NCBI GenBank assembly: GCA_963826035.1 | Contig: CAWGVZ010000010.1 | Coordinates: 1 to 64,000, forward strand | Reading direction: 5' to 3' | From: Actinophytocola sp963826035 | GTDB lineage: Bacteria; Actinomycetota; Actinomycetes; Mycobacteriales; Pseudonocardiaceae | Length of the DNA: 64,000 nt | In this document: positions 13,477-22,285 of the stretch, one piece after another | Numbering within the stretch: the first letter of the stretch is position 1 | Layout of the letters: each line of letters begins with the position of its first letter | The notes under the pieces: generated by a model | What the model saw: the letters and a program-made list of their open reading frames with translations, nothing else | What the model was told of the DNA's origin: nothing | The model's database searches: none | Made by a program: the position numbers and the translations under genes

Positions 13477-14393
13477 TGCTGCTCCACCAGCCAGGCCAGC
13501 AACGCCTTCTGGGCGTGCAACCGGTTCTCCGCCTCGTCCCAGACGGCGCTGGCCGGGCCGTCGAGCACCTCGTCGGTGATCTCCGCGCCCCGGTGCGCCG
13601 GCAGGCAGTGCAGCACGATCGCGCCGGGTGCCGCCCGGTCGAGCAGTTCGGCGTTCACCTGGAACGGCCGGAACGGCGAGATCCGGTCCTTGCCGTCGTT
13701 CTCCTGGCCCATGGACGTCCAGGTGTCGGTGACGAGCACGTCGGCGCCGGCCACCGCGGTGTGCGGGTCGGTCATGAGCGCCACCGTGCCACCGACGTCG
13801 GCCGCCCGCTGCTTGGCGTCGAGCAGCACGTCCTGGTGGGGCACGAAACCCTCGGGGCTCGCCACCCGCACGTTCAGTCCGGCGGTCGCGCCGCCCAGCA
13901 GCAGCGAGTGGGCCATGTTGTTGGCGCCGTCGCCCAGGTAGGTGAGCGTGAGACCGGTGAGCCGGCCGTGCCGCTCCCGGATGGTCTGCAGGTCGGCCAG
14001 GACCTGGCAGGGGTGGAACTCGTTGGTCAGCGCGTTGACCACCGGCACCCGCGACACGGACGCCATCGCGGCGATCCGCGCCTGGGCGTAGGTGCGCCAC
14101 ACGACGGCGTCGACGTAGCGGGACAGCACCCGCGAGGTGTCCTCTATGGTCTCCTCGCGCCCGAGCTGCATGGTGCGGCCGTCGATCACGATCGGTTGAC
14201 CGCCGAGCTGGGCGATGCCCACCTCGAACGACAGCCGGGTGCGCGTGGAGTTCTTCTCGAAGATCGTCGCCACGGACTTCCCGGCCAGCGCGGGGAAACC
14301 GAGCTTGTCGGCCTTCATCCGGTCGGCCAGGTCGAGGACGGCGAGCTGCTCGTCCGGGCTCAGGTCGTCGTCGCGCAGGAAGTGCCGGGCCAT
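13473..14393 (-). CDS. argF: Ornithine carbamoyltransferase
   Basis: Makes citrulline from ornithine and carbamoyl phosphate. The 306-residue protein has the carbamoyl-phosphate motif STRTR (residues 49-53), HPCQ (127-130) and the ornithine-side HCLP near residue 262. The start is ATG 14393 (MARHFLRDDDLSP); its first base is the last base of the argD stop (TGATG). Its own stop overlaps the argR start as ATGA. Confidence 0.97.
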   Translation of the reverse strand: MARHFLRDDDLSPDEQLAVLDLADRMKADKLGFPALAGKSVATIFEKNSTRTRLSFEVGIAQLGGQPIVIDGRTMQLGREETIEDTSRVLSRYVDAVVWRTYAQARIAAMASVSRVPVVNALTNEFHPCQVLADLQTIRERHGRLTGLTLTYLGDGANNMAHSLLLGGATAGLNVRVASPEGFVPHQDVLLDAKQRAADVGGTVALMTDPHTAVAGADVLVTDTWTSMGQENDGKDRISPFRPFQVNAELLDRAAPGAIVLHCLPAHRGAEITDEVLDGPASAVWDEAENRLHAQKALLAWLVEQQ

Positions 14394-15586
14394 CACGCGT
14401 CCCCCTGTGCCTGGTCGAGGATGCCCGGCAGCGCGTCGAGGAAGCCGTGCACCTGGTCGGTGTCGAGGATCAGCGGCGGCGCGAGCCGGACCGAGTCCGG
14501 CTGGACGTTGTTCACCAGGTAGCCGGCCGTGCGCGCGGCGCCGGCGAGCGCGCCGGACACCGGGGCGGTCAGGCCGATGGCCAGCAGCAGGCCGGTCCCC
14601 CGCACCTCGGTGACCAGCGGGTGGTCGAGTGCCTCGACGCCGGCCGCGATCTCCTTGCCGAGCGCCGCGGTGCTCTCGAGCAGGCCGTCGGCGGCGATGG
14701 TGCGCAGAACGGCCAGCCCGGCGGCGCAGCACACGGGGTTGCCGCCGAACGTGGTGCCGTGGTGGCCGGGTTTGAGCAGGTCGGCCGCCGCGCCGACCGC
14801 GACGCACGCGCCGAGCGGCAGCCCGCCGCCGAGCCCCTTGGCCAGGGTGAAGACGTCGGGGACGATGCCCGCCTGCTGGAAGGCGAACCAGGTGCCGAGC
14901 CGGCCGATGCCGGTCTGTACCTCGTCGAGCACGAGCAGCGCGCCCGCCTCGCTCGTGAGCTTCCTGGCCGCCTGGAGGTAGCCGTTGGGGGCGTGGATCA
15001 CGCCGCCCTCGCCGAGTACCGGCTCGATGATCACCGCGGCCGTCCGGTCGTCGATCGCGGCGGCCAGCGCCTCGGTGTCGCCGAACGGAACGTGGACCAC
15101 GTCGGGCAGCAGCGGCTCGAACGGCGCCCGCTTCGGCTGCTGGCCGGTGAGCGTCAGCGCGCCCATGGTGCGGCCGTGGAACGCGCCCTCGCAGGCGACG
15201 ATCTTCGTGCGGCCGGTGAGCCGGGAGAGCTTGAGCGCCGCCTCGACGGCCTCGGCGCCGGAGTTGCAGAAGAGCACCTTCGCCTGGCCGGACAGGCCGG
15301 CCACGTCGAGCAGTTCCTCGGCCAGTTCGACCGTGACCTGGTTGACGTACAGGTTCGAGGTGTGGCCGAGCGTGGCGATCTGCTCGGTGACCGCGGCGAC
15401 CACGGCGGGGTGCGCGTGGCCGAGCGCGTTCACCGCGATCCCGGAGACCAGGTCGAGGTAGCGGTTGCCGTCGGCGTCCCAGACGTAGGCGCCCTCGCCG
15501 CGCACGAGCGTCAGGCTCGGCGTGCCGTAGTTGTCCATGAGGGACGCCTGCCAGCGGGCCTGTCCGTCCACATTGGATGCGATCAT
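14393..15586 (-). CDS. argD: Acetylornithine aminotransferase
   Basis: PLP-dependent class III aminotransferase, 397 residues, converting N-acetylglutamate semialdehyde to N-acetylornithine. It shows the GAEAVEAALKLSR cofactor-phosphate segment (about residues 105-117), the LVLDEVQTGIGRLG aspartate region and the Schiff-base lysine in FTLAKGLGGGLPLGA (about residue 247). The ATG at 15586 has GGAGGG upstream and overlaps the argB stop as ATGA. A second in-frame methionine (MDNYG) 17 residues on is an alternative start. Confidence 0.96.
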   Translation of the reverse strand: MIASNVDGQARWQASLMDNYGTPSLTLVRGEGAYVWDADGNRYLDLVSGIAVNALGHAHPAVVAAVTEQIATLGHTSNLYVNQVTVELAEELLDVAGLSGQAKVLFCNSGAEAVEAALKLSRLTGRTKIVACEGAFHGRTMGALTLTGQQPKRAPFEPLLPDVVHVPFGDTEALAAAIDDRTAAVIIEPVLGEGGVIHAPNGYLQAARKLTSEAGALLVLDEVQTGIGRLGTWFAFQQAGIVPDVFTLAKGLGGGLPLGACVAVGAAADLLKPGHHGTTFGGNPVCCAAGLAVLRTIAADGLLESTAALGKEIAAGVEALDHPLVTEVRGTGLLLAIGLTAPVSGALAGAARTAGYLVNNVQPDSVRLAPPLILDTDQVHGFLDALPGILDQAQGDA

Positions 15587-16470
15587 GCGGTTCCCTCCTC
15601 TGGCAGCACCATCGTGCCGACGCCGCTGCCGGTGAACACCTCGAGCAGCACCGAGTGCGCGAGCCGCCCGTCGATCACGTGTGCGCGCGGCACGCCGCCG
15701 CGCACGGCCGCCAGGCAGGCCTCCATCTTCGGGATCATCCCGCTCGCGAGACCGGGCAGCAGGCGGGCCAGTTCGTCGGCGTGGATCACGTTCAGCAGCG
15801 AGTCGCGGTTCGGCCAGTCCGCGTACAGGCCCTCGACGTCGGTGAGCATGACGAGCTTCTCGGCCTCGAGCGCCACGGCGATCGCGGCGGCGGCGGTGTC
15901 GGCGTTCACGTTGTGCGCCAAGCCGTCGGCGTCCGGGGCCACGGTGGACACCACGGGGATCCGGCCGGCCCGGACGATGTCGACCACCGCGTCCGGGTTG
16001 ACGGCGATCACCTCGCCCACCAGCCCGAGGTCGACCTCCGCACCGTCCACAGTGGCCGTCCGCCGCTGTGCGGTGAGCAGGCCGGCGTCCTCGCCGGAGA
16101 TGCCGACCGCGTAGGGACCGTGGGCGTTGATCAGCGCGACCAGCTCGCGGCTGACCTGACCGGTGAGCACCATCCGGACCACGTCCATGGTCTCCGGCGT
16201 GGTGACCCGCAGGCCGGCCCTGAACTCGCCGGCGATGCCGAGCCGGTTGAGCATCGAGGTGATCTGCGGGCCGCCGCCGTGCACCACCACCGGGTGCAGG
16301 CCGGCGAGCTTGAGGAACACCATGTCCTGCGCGAAGGCGGCCTTCAGTTTGTCGTCGACCATGGCGTTGCCGCCGTACTTGATCACGACGGTGGCGCCGT
16401 TGAACCGCTGCAGCCACGGCAGCGCCTCGATGAGGACGGCGGCCTTCTCGCCCGCCTGGGGAATGGTCAT
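15583..16470 (-). CDS. argB: Acetylglutamate kinase
   Basis: Phosphorylates N-acetylglutamate. The 295-residue amino-acid-kinase fold shows VVIKYGGNAM (about residues 28-37), VVVHGGGPQI (about 62-71) for substrate and phosphate, and the C-terminal DGRLAHSVLLEVFT segment. The N-terminal helix region before VVIKYGG resembles that of arginine-inhibited hexameric NAGKs, so feedback inhibition by arginine is likely but inferred. It has ATGA overlaps with argJ upstream and argD downstream. Confidence 0.97.
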   Translation of the reverse strand: MTIPQAGEKAAVLIEALPWLQRFNGATVVIKYGGNAMVDDKLKAAFAQDMVFLKLAGLHPVVVHGGGPQITSMLNRLGIAGEFRAGLRVTTPETMDVVRMVLTGQVSRELVALINAHGPYAVGISGEDAGLLTAQRRTATVDGAEVDLGLVGEVIAVNPDAVVDIVRAGRIPVVSTVAPDADGLAHNVNADTAAAAIAVALEAEKLVMLTDVEGLYADWPNRDSLLNVIHADELARLLPGLASGMIPKMEACLAAVRGGVPRAHVIDGRLAHSVLLEVFTGSGVGTMVLPEEGTA

Positions 16471-17624
16471 GACGAGTAGGCGCTGTTCTCTTCGACGTAG
16501 CCGTGCGACAGGTCGGTGGTCAGCACGGTGGCCACACCGGGGCCGGCGTGCAGGTCGACCTCGACGGTGATCTCCGTGCCGGACAGATCGGCCTTCTCGC
16601 GGTCGACGCCCGCGCCACCAGCGATACAGACCGGCACGCCGTTGAGGGTGATGTCGAGCTTCGCCTGGTCGAACTCGGTCGGCGCGTTGCCGACCGCCAT
16701 GGCGATGCGGCCCCAGTTGGGATCGGAGCCGAAGAACGCGGTCTTGCACAGGTTGTCCCGCGCGATGACCGTGGCCGCGGCGTGCGCGTCGGCGTCGGAG
16801 ACCGCCCCGGTGACCGTGATGCTGACATGCTTGGTGACGCCCTCGGCGTCGGCCTGGAGCTGGGCGACCAGGTCGCGGCACAGGCCGGTGAGCGCCGCCG
16901 TGAACTCGTCTGGTTCGACTGTCGTGCCGGACGCGCCGGAGCAGAGCAGCAGCACCGTGTCGTTGGTGGAGGTGCCACCGTCGACGTCGAGCTTGTTGAA
17001 CGTGGCGTCGACGGCCGTCCGGAGTGCGGCGTCCGCATCGGACTGGTCGAGGACCGCGTCGGTGGTGATGACCGACAGCATGGTGGCCATGTTGGGCGCA
17101 CACATGCCGGCGCCCTTGGCGAATCCGCCGAGCGACCAGCCGTCCTGTGTGGACTGTGCCTGCTTCGGCAGCTTGTCCGTGGTGAGCACGGCGGTCGCGG
17201 CCGCCAGACCGGCGTCGGGGGTGTCTTCCAGTGCGGCGGCCGCGGCGGTCACGCCGGCCGTCATGCGGTCCATCGGGAGGCGGGCGCCGATCAGGCCGGT
17301 GGAGCAGACGGCCACGTCGATCGCGCCGATCCCCAGGTTCTCGGCCACGTGCTCGGCCGTGGCGTGCGTGTCCTGGAAGCCCTCGGCGCCGGTGCACGCG
17401 TTGGCACCGCCCGAGTTCAGCACGACCGCCTTGACCCGGCCGGTCGCCAGCACCTGCTGGGACCACAGGACGGGCGCGGCCTTCACCTTGTTGCGGGTGA
17501 AGACGCCGGCCGCCACGTCGAGCGGCCCGTCGTTGACCACCAGGGTCAGGTCGAGGGCACCGCTCTCCTTGATTCCCGCGGCGACCCCGGCCGCCCGGAA
17601 ACCCTTGGGCGCGTTGATGGTCAT
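16467..17624 (-). CDS. argJ: Ornithine acetyltransferase / N-acetylglutamate synthase
   Basis: Recycles the acetyl group from acetylornithine to glutamate. The 385-residue precursor is of the self-cleaving ArgJ family. The cleavage motif MCAPNMATML puts the nucleophilic threonine at about residue 181, after Ala180, giving alpha and beta chains. Also visible are VLNSGGANACTG (about 68-79) and DGGTSTNDT. Whether it is monofunctional or bifunctional cannot be told; no argA-like gene lies in the window. It overlaps argC (ATGA) and argB (ATGA). Confidence 0.96.
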   Translation of the reverse strand: MTINAPKGFRAAGVAAGIKESGALDLTLVVNDGPLDVAAGVFTRNKVKAAPVLWSQQVLATGRVKAVVLNSGGANACTGAEGFQDTHATAEHVAENLGIGAIDVAVCSTGLIGARLPMDRMTAGVTAAAAALEDTPDAGLAAATAVLTTDKLPKQAQSTQDGWSLGGFAKGAGMCAPNMATMLSVITTDAVLDQSDADAALRTAVDATFNKLDVDGGTSTNDTVLLLCSGASGTTVEPDEFTAALTGLCRDLVAQLQADAEGVTKHVSITVTGAVSDADAHAAATVIARDNLCKTAFFGSDPNWGRIAMAVGNAPTEFDQAKLDITLNGVPVCIAGGAGVDREKADLSGTEITVEVDLHAGPGVATVLTTDLSHGYVEENSAYSS

Positions 17625-18637
17625 GGCGCTACCCCCACTGTCGTCAGGCCGGTGGTCTCCGGCAGGCCGAGCGCGATGTTCATGGACTGGACAGCGGCGC
17701 CCGCCGTGCCCTTCGTGAGGTTGTCGAGGGCGGCGACCACCACCAGCCGGTTGACGTCCACGTCGACCGTGGCCCGCAGTTGCACGGCGTTCGAGCCGAG
17801 CGTGGCGGCGGTCGTCGGCCAGGAGTTCTCGAGGACGTGCACGAACGGCTCGTCGGCGTAGGCCTTGGCGTAGATCGCCGCGACGTCGGGGTTCCCTCGC
17901 AGGGACGCGGAGGCGGTGGTGAGGATGCCGCGTGGCATGGGGGCGAGCACGGGCGTGAACGAGACGGTGACCGGCCCGCCGGCCACGGCGCCCAGGTTCT
18001 GCGCGATCTCCGGCGTGTGCCGGTGCGCGCCGCCGACGCCGTACGCGCTCACCGAGCCCATGACCTCCGAGCCGAGCAGGTGGGGCTTGAGTGCCTTGCC
18101 GGCGCCGGAGGTGCCGCTGACGGAGACGATCACCACGTCCGGCTCGACCATGCCGGCGGCAAGGGCGGGCGCGAGCGCGAGGGACGCGCCGGTCGGGTAG
18201 CAGCCGGGGACCGCGACGCGCTTGGCGTTCCTGAGGTTCTCGCGTGCGCCGGGCAGCTCGGGTAGGCCGTAGGGCCAGGTGCCGGCGTGCTCGCCGCCGT
18301 ACCAGCGGGTCCAGTCCTGCTCGCTGGCCAGCCGGTGATCGGCGCCGCAGTCGATCACCAGGGTGTCCTCGCCCAGCTCGGCGGCGATGGCGGCCGAGTG
18401 CCCGTGCGGCAGGGCGAGGAAGACGACGTCGTGCCCGGCGAGGGTGTCGGGGGTGGTCTCGGCGAGGACCCGGTCGGCCAGCGGCAGCAGGTGGGGCTGG
18501 TGCTCACCCAGCCGGCTGCCGGCGTTGCCGCCCGCGGTCAGCGCGCCGATCGCCACGTCGGGATGGCCGAGCAGGAGCCGGAGAAGCTCACCCCCGGCGT
18601 ACCCACTGGCTCCGCCAACCGCGATCCGTACCGTCAC
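17621..18637 (-). CDS. argC: N-acetyl-gamma-glutamyl-phosphate reductase
   Basis: NADPH-dependent reduction of acetylglutamyl phosphate. The 338-residue protein has the nucleotide-binding GGASGYAGGELLR (residues 8-20) and the catalytic cysteine in VPGCYPTG (Cys146). It is the first gene of the arginine operon. The GTG start at 18637 lies seven bases after a good -10 hexamer and has no ribosome site, so the mRNA is predicted to be leaderless. Confidence 0.96.
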   Translation of the reverse strand: MTVRIAVGGASGYAGGELLRLLLGHPDVAIGALTAGGNAGSRLGEHQPHLLPLADRVLAETTPDTLAGHDVVFLALPHGHSAAIAAELGEDTLVIDCGADHRLASEQDWTRWYGGEHAGTWPYGLPELPGARENLRNAKRVAVPGCYPTGASLALAPALAAGMVEPDVVIVSVSGTSGAGKALKPHLLGSEVMGSVSAYGVGGAHRHTPEIAQNLGAVAGGPVTVSFTPVLAPMPRGILTTASASLRGNPDVAAIYAKAYADEPFVHVLENSWPTTAATLGSNAVQLRATVDVDVNRLVVVAALDNLTKGTAGAAVQSMNIALGLPETTGLTTVGVAP

Positions 18638-18644
18638 CCGGATG

Positions 18645-18673
18645 ATTATGCACGCTCATGCAAACTTACTCAA
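18645..18673 (-). promoter_or_regulatory. argC promoter with ARG-box-like operator
   Basis: On the minus strand TTGAGT (18673-18668), a 17-base spacer and CATAAT (18650-18645) form a near-consensus sigma-70 promoter seven bases before the argC GTG. The spacer and -10 contain TTTGCATGAGCGTGCATAAT, resembling known actinobacterial ArgR boxes (TGCAT repeated 10 bp apart), so bound ArgR would block polymerase. Confidence 0.75.
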
Positions 18674-18698
18674 CCCGCTGCGGGTGACTCATGACACG

Positions 18699-18732
18699 CC
18701 GATGGGCGCCCCTTTTCGGAGACGCCCATCGG
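18699..18732 (-). terminator. Hairpin after the secreted hydrolase gene
   Basis: CCGATGGGCG and its complement form a perfect 10-bp stem with a 14-base loop, directly downstream of the hydrolase stop (18744). No U-run is obvious. Confidence 0.6.
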
Positions 18733-18743
18733 TTCGGGTCGGG

Positions 18744-20324
18744 TCAGCGCGGGATCGGCACCGCCAATGCCGCGCGGTCCGGGATGGCGGAGCGCTGGTC
18801 TGCGACACTCGTCGGCACCGGCTGTGGAACCGGGTCGCACTGGACGTCCGAGCCGGCACCCGGCTGACGGGCCGGCAGCGCGCCGGTCTTCAGGTACTCG
18901 ACGATCCTGCTGTCGACACACTCCACCCCGGACAGCGAGCCCGAGTGGGTGGTGCCGCCGACACCCTCGATGAGCACCGAGTTCGGGAACAGCCTGCGCA
19001 CCTCGAGCGCACCCTCGTACGGGGTCGCCGAGTCGAGCGTCTCGTTGATCAGCAGCAGGCTCTCGACCTTGCTGCCGTCGATCCGCAGCGGCCGGCTCGC
19101 CTTGCCCGGCCAGAACACGCACGGCGCGTTGAACCAGGCGTTGCCCCACGTCTCGAACGGTGCCCGCGCGAACGTGAGCCAGTTGTCGATGCGCCACCTG
19201 TTCCAGCTGGTCGGCCACTGGACGTCCGTGCAGGACACGCCCAGGTAGACGGCGTGGCTGTTGTCGTCGAACGGCGGGGTGCCGTACAGGTCGCGCAGGG
19301 TTTCCCAGTCGCCGTCGTGCACCCAGCCGGCGAACGCGTTGGCGATGTCCTCCCAGCCGTACACGTAGTACCCGGCCTGCAGGAAGATGTCGGCCCACTC
19401 GTCGGGGCCTATCAGCCCACCGGCCGGCTCGCGCAGCAGCTTGGCCTGCTGGGCGTAGTAGAGCGCCTCGACCTCACGGCCGGTCTTGCCGAGGTGGTAG
19501 ACGCTGTCGTACTTGGCCACCCAGTCGAAGTAGACCTTGATGTTGCGGTCGAACGCGATGTCCTGGTCGAGGTTGGCGTGGTACCAGACCCGCTGCGGGT
19601 TGACGTTGCCGTCGAAGACCACCCGGCCGAAGCGCTCGGGGAACATGGTGCCGTACACCTGACCGAGGTAGGTGCCGTAGGAGAAGCCGTAGTAGTTGAT
19701 CTTCTCCTCGCCGAGCGCCTTGCGGATGGACTCCATGTCCATGGCCGACTCGATGGTCGTCATGTGGTTCAGCAGGTCGCCGCCGTTGTCGCCGCACGCC
19801 GTGGCGTACTCCTTCGACCGGTTCAGCCAGGTCCGCTCGAGTCCTGAGGTGACCGGTACGAAGAACGGGCGGTTGTAGCCGTCGTAGTCGGGGATGCAGC
19901 TCAGCGACGGTTCGCTGGCGCCGACGCCGCGCGGATCGAACCCGATCCAGTCGTAGGCGTCGCCGCCGCCGTCGGGGACGATGTCGCCGTAGATCGCGTA
20001 GATGAGGCCGGAACCGCCCGGGCCGCCCGGGTTCACGAGCATCGGGCCCTGGTCTTCTTCGCCCTTGTGGGTGACGCGCGAGACGGCCAGCCTGATCAGC
20101 TCGCCGGTCGGCTTGCTGTAGTCGAGCGGGACTTCGACGAAACCACATTCGGCGCCCGCGTCGACGAGCCGGGGAATGTCGCATTCACCCCATTGGATGG
20201 GATTTGGAGTGAATTCCGGAACCTGAGCCACCGGCCTGGTCGGTGCGGCACCTGCCTGCGGGGCGACCACAAGGCCGCTGACCACCATGCCCGCGGCCGC
20301 CACAACGGCAACGAATCTCTTCAC
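18744..20324 (-). CDS. Secreted tripeptidyl-aminopeptidase-like alpha/beta hydrolase
   Basis: Exported serine peptidase of the Streptomyces TAP/SlpD type, 526 residues. A signal peptide (basic MKRF, hydrophobic stretch, APQAGAA cleavage region near residue 27) precedes the hydrolase fold. The oxyanion segment is NPGGPGGSG (98-106) and the nucleophile lies in GFSYGTYLG (Ser215). A TAP-like C-terminal region (LLLINETLDSATPYEGA, then GGTTHSGS with the catalytic histidine) follows. The start is GTG at 20324, with AAGGGG nearby; the frame is open 17 codons further but those codons are not peptide-like. Some relatives hydrolyse lipids or antibiotics, so the substrate is uncertain. Confidence 0.88.
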   Translation of the reverse strand: MKRFVAVVAAAGMVVSGLVVAPQAGAAPTRPVAQVPEFTPNPIQWGECDIPRLVDAGAECGFVEVPLDYSKPTGELIRLAVSRVTHKGEEDQGPMLVNPGGPGGSGLIYAIYGDIVPDGGGDAYDWIGFDPRGVGASEPSLSCIPDYDGYNRPFFVPVTSGLERTWLNRSKEYATACGDNGGDLLNHMTTIESAMDMESIRKALGEEKINYYGFSYGTYLGQVYGTMFPERFGRVVFDGNVNPQRVWYHANLDQDIAFDRNIKVYFDWVAKYDSVYHLGKTGREVEALYYAQQAKLLREPAGGLIGPDEWADIFLQAGYYVYGWEDIANAFAGWVHDGDWETLRDLYGTPPFDDNSHAVYLGVSCTDVQWPTSWNRWRIDNWLTFARAPFETWGNAWFNAPCVFWPGKASRPLRIDGSKVESLLLINETLDSATPYEGALEVRRLFPNSVLIEGVGGTTHSGSLSGVECVDSRIVEYLKTGALPARQPGAGSDVQCDPVPQPVPTSVADQRSAIPDRAALAVPIPR

Positions 20325-20484
20325 TATGCCCCTTTTCTGCCCATATCCGCCGCGGGCTGTTCGCGGCAAGATCACAACGGACCGAGACTGCCTCCGGAGA
20401 GTCCGATGTGGAATACCCCGATAGTCGGTTTATCTGATCGTGACAGCACGCAGCGCTACGACCGGTTCGCGAGGGTTCGCGGAA

Positions 20485-20507
20485 TTGTCGGTGGGTCGGC
20501 GTAGCTT
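20485..20507 (+). promoter_or_regulatory. RecA-independent (PafBC-type) DNA-damage promoter
   Basis: TTGTCGGTG, eight bases, then TAGCTT: an exact fit to the mycobacterial RecA-NDp motif TTGTCRGTG-N8-TAnnnT. It ends seven bases before the ATG of the AlkD-like glycosylase, so transcription should begin at or next to the start codon. Confidence 0.85.
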
Positions 20508-20514
20508 GCCCGAC

Positions 20515-21192
20515 ATGACCGAACTGGTGACCGCTGTCCGTTCCGGCCTGGCCGAACTCGCCGACCCGGCGAAGGCGCCGGGCATGCGGCAGTACATGAA
20601 GTCGTCGATGCCGTACCTGGGCGTGGCCGCCCCGGCCCGCCGCGCGCTCGGGCGCCGGCTGTTCGCCGCGCACCCACTGTCCGATGTGGAGCAGTGGCGG
20701 ACGGTGGTGCTGACGCTGTGGCGTGACGCGGGGTACCGGGAGGAGCGATATATGGCGGTCGACCTCACGGGTGCCCGGCAGTACGCCGGGTTCCAGACCC
20801 CGGCCGAGCTGGCGCTGTACGAGGAGTTGATCGTCACGGGCGCGTGGTGGGACCACGTCGACGAACTCGCCGAGAACCGGGTCGGCCCATTACTCCGCGC
20901 CCACCCGAGCCGGCTCACGCCGGTCCTGCGCGGGTGGGCGACCGATTCCGACCTGTGGAAGCGCCGCACGTCGATCATCTGCCAGCTCCATTCGAAGGAG
21001 GCCACCGACACCGCGCTGCTCACCTACTGCGTCGAGGCCAACGTGGCGGACCGCGACTTCTTCATCCGCAAGGCAATCGGCTGGGCGCTGCGCCAGTACG
21101 CCAAGACGGCGCCCGCGTGGGTGCGGGCCTTCGTCGACGCACACCCGGACCTGTCCCCGCTGTCTCGAAGGGAGGCGACCAAGCACCTGTGA
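20515..21192 (+). CDS. AlkD-like DNA alkylation repair glycosylase
   Basis: HEAT-like-repeat DNA glycosylase of the DNA alkylation repair (Pfam DNA_alkylation) family, 225 residues, expected to excise positively charged alkylated bases. Visible motifs are YMKSSMPYLGV near residue 23, TGAWWDHVDELAEN (about 105-118) with the tryptophan and aspartate used by AlkD, and DFFIRKAIGWALRQY (about 180-194) with the DNA-contacting arginine. The start at 20515 (MTELVTAV) is preferred over 20440 because a damage promoter ends at 20507. It is a free-standing gene divergent from the secreted hydrolase. Confidence 0.9.
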   Translation: MTELVTAVRSGLAELADPAKAPGMRQYMKSSMPYLGVAAPARRALGRRLFAAHPLSDVEQWRTVVLTLWRDAGYREERYMAVDLTGARQYAGFQTPAELALYEELIVTGAWWDHVDELAENRVGPLLRAHPSRLTPVLRGWATDSDLWKRRTSIICQLHSKEATDTALLTYCVEANVADRDFFIRKAIGWALRQYAKTAPAWVRAFVDAHPDLSPLSRREATKHL

Positions 21193-21232
21193 ACAACTGA
21201 AAATCGATTTGTGCCGGCCGCATGATGGGCAC

Positions 21233-22009
21233 ATGGACTCCGGACCGCGCACACGGGACTCGATCGGCGCCGACCTGCGGGCGTTGGGGGTGCGGAACGG
21301 GCAGGTCGTGCTGCTGCACTCGTCGCTGAGCTCGCTCGGCTGGGTCTGCGGCGGGGCGGTGGCCGTCGTCCGGGCGATGCTGGACGTGCTCGGCGAGTCG
21401 GGCACGCTGGTGGTGCCGACGCAGACCATGGACAACTCCGACCCGCGACACTGGACCCAGCCGCCGGTGCCAGAGAGTTGGTGGCCCGTGATCCGGGAGA
21501 CCATGCCCGCCTTCGACCCGCGAGTCACGCCGGCGAACAAGCTGGGCGCGGTCGTCGAGGTGGTGCGTACGTGGCCGGGTGCCGTGCGCAGCGACCACCC
21601 CCACACGTCGTTCGCGGCGGTCGGCAAGCGGGCCGAGGAGCTGATGGCCGTGCACCGGCTGGACAGCCAACTGGGCGAGGGCTCGCCGCTGGCGGCGCTG
21701 GAACGCGTCGGCGCGGAGGTGCTGCTGCTGGGCGTCGGCTACGGCTCGTGTACGGCGTTCCACCTGGCGGAGTACCGCGTGCCGGAGCCGTCCATGACCG
21801 AGTACGGCTGCGCGGTCCTCGACGCCGAGGGCACCCGGCACTGGCGAACCTACGTGGACGTGGATACGAACAGCGACCGGTTCCCGGAACTGGGCGCCGC
21901 CTTCGAGCGGACGGGCGCCGTCACCATGGGCAAGGTGGGCGACGCCGAATGCCGACTGTTCACCGTCGAGCAGGCGGTCGCCCACGCGGTGGAGTGGCTC
22001 AGCGAGTGA
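21233..22009 (+). CDS. AAC(3)-family N-acetyltransferase
   Basis: Member of the Antibiotic_NAT family that includes aminoglycoside 3-N-acetyltransferases. The 258-residue protein shows VVLLHSSLSSLGWVCGGA (about residues 27-44), the family signature RSDHPHTSFAAVG (about 122-134) with the active-site histidine region, and LLGVGYGSCTAFHLAEY (about 165-181). Resistance function is possible but not proven; chromosomal actinomycete members often acetylate other amines. The start at 21233 (MDSGPRTRDS) avoids a doubtful extension to 21209. Its last part is repeated downstream, ending at 22285. Confidence 0.88.
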   Translation: MDSGPRTRDSIGADLRALGVRNGQVVLLHSSLSSLGWVCGGAVAVVRAMLDVLGESGTLVVPTQTMDNSDPRHWTQPPVPESWWPVIRETMPAFDPRVTPANKLGAVVEVVRTWPGAVRSDHPHTSFAAVGKRAEELMAVHRLDSQLGEGSPLAALERVGAEVLLLGVGYGSCTAFHLAEYRVPEPSMTEYGCAVLDAEGTRHWRTYVDVDTNSDRFPELGAAFERTGAVTMGKVGDAECRLFTVEQAVAHAVEWLSE

Positions 22010-22285
22010 CCGGCGTCTGCTCCGCCGCACGAAACGCCCGCACCTCGTCCCTCGCCCTCTCACGTGGCTGACCACAAGCGTCCGCCGGAAAGCCGGTGCA
22101 CCGCTCGGCCAGTGGCAGTTCCTGGTCACAGGCCTCGGTCGGAAAGCCGGACGCACCGCGCGGCCAGCGGCATCGACCACCAGGCGAACCGACGCCGCCA
22201 CCATCGGCACGGTGGGCGCGCCGAATGCCAGCTGTTCACCGTCGAGCAGGCGGTCGCCCACGCGGTGGAGTGGCTCAGCGAGTGA
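22010..22285 (+). pseudogene. Decayed duplicate of the convergent AAC(3)/lipoprotein gene tails
   Basis: Bases 22225-22285 repeat the last codons of the acetyltransferase (plus strand, ending HAVEWLSE-stop) 276 bp after the original, nearly unchanged. Bases 22012-22110, read on the minus strand, are a decayed copy of the end of the lipoprotein gene at 22275-22400 (shared FPADACGQPRE...DEVR...PVTR). A further partial copy of that gene lies at 22136-22195. The stretch is therefore a diverged tandem duplication of the junction of two convergent genes. Confidence 0.8.

Noticed and set aside
21233..22009. The AAC(3)-family gene as proof of aminoglycoside resistance
   Set aside because: Family membership is clear, but substrate cannot be told from sequence. 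Chromosomal relatives often act on other amines.
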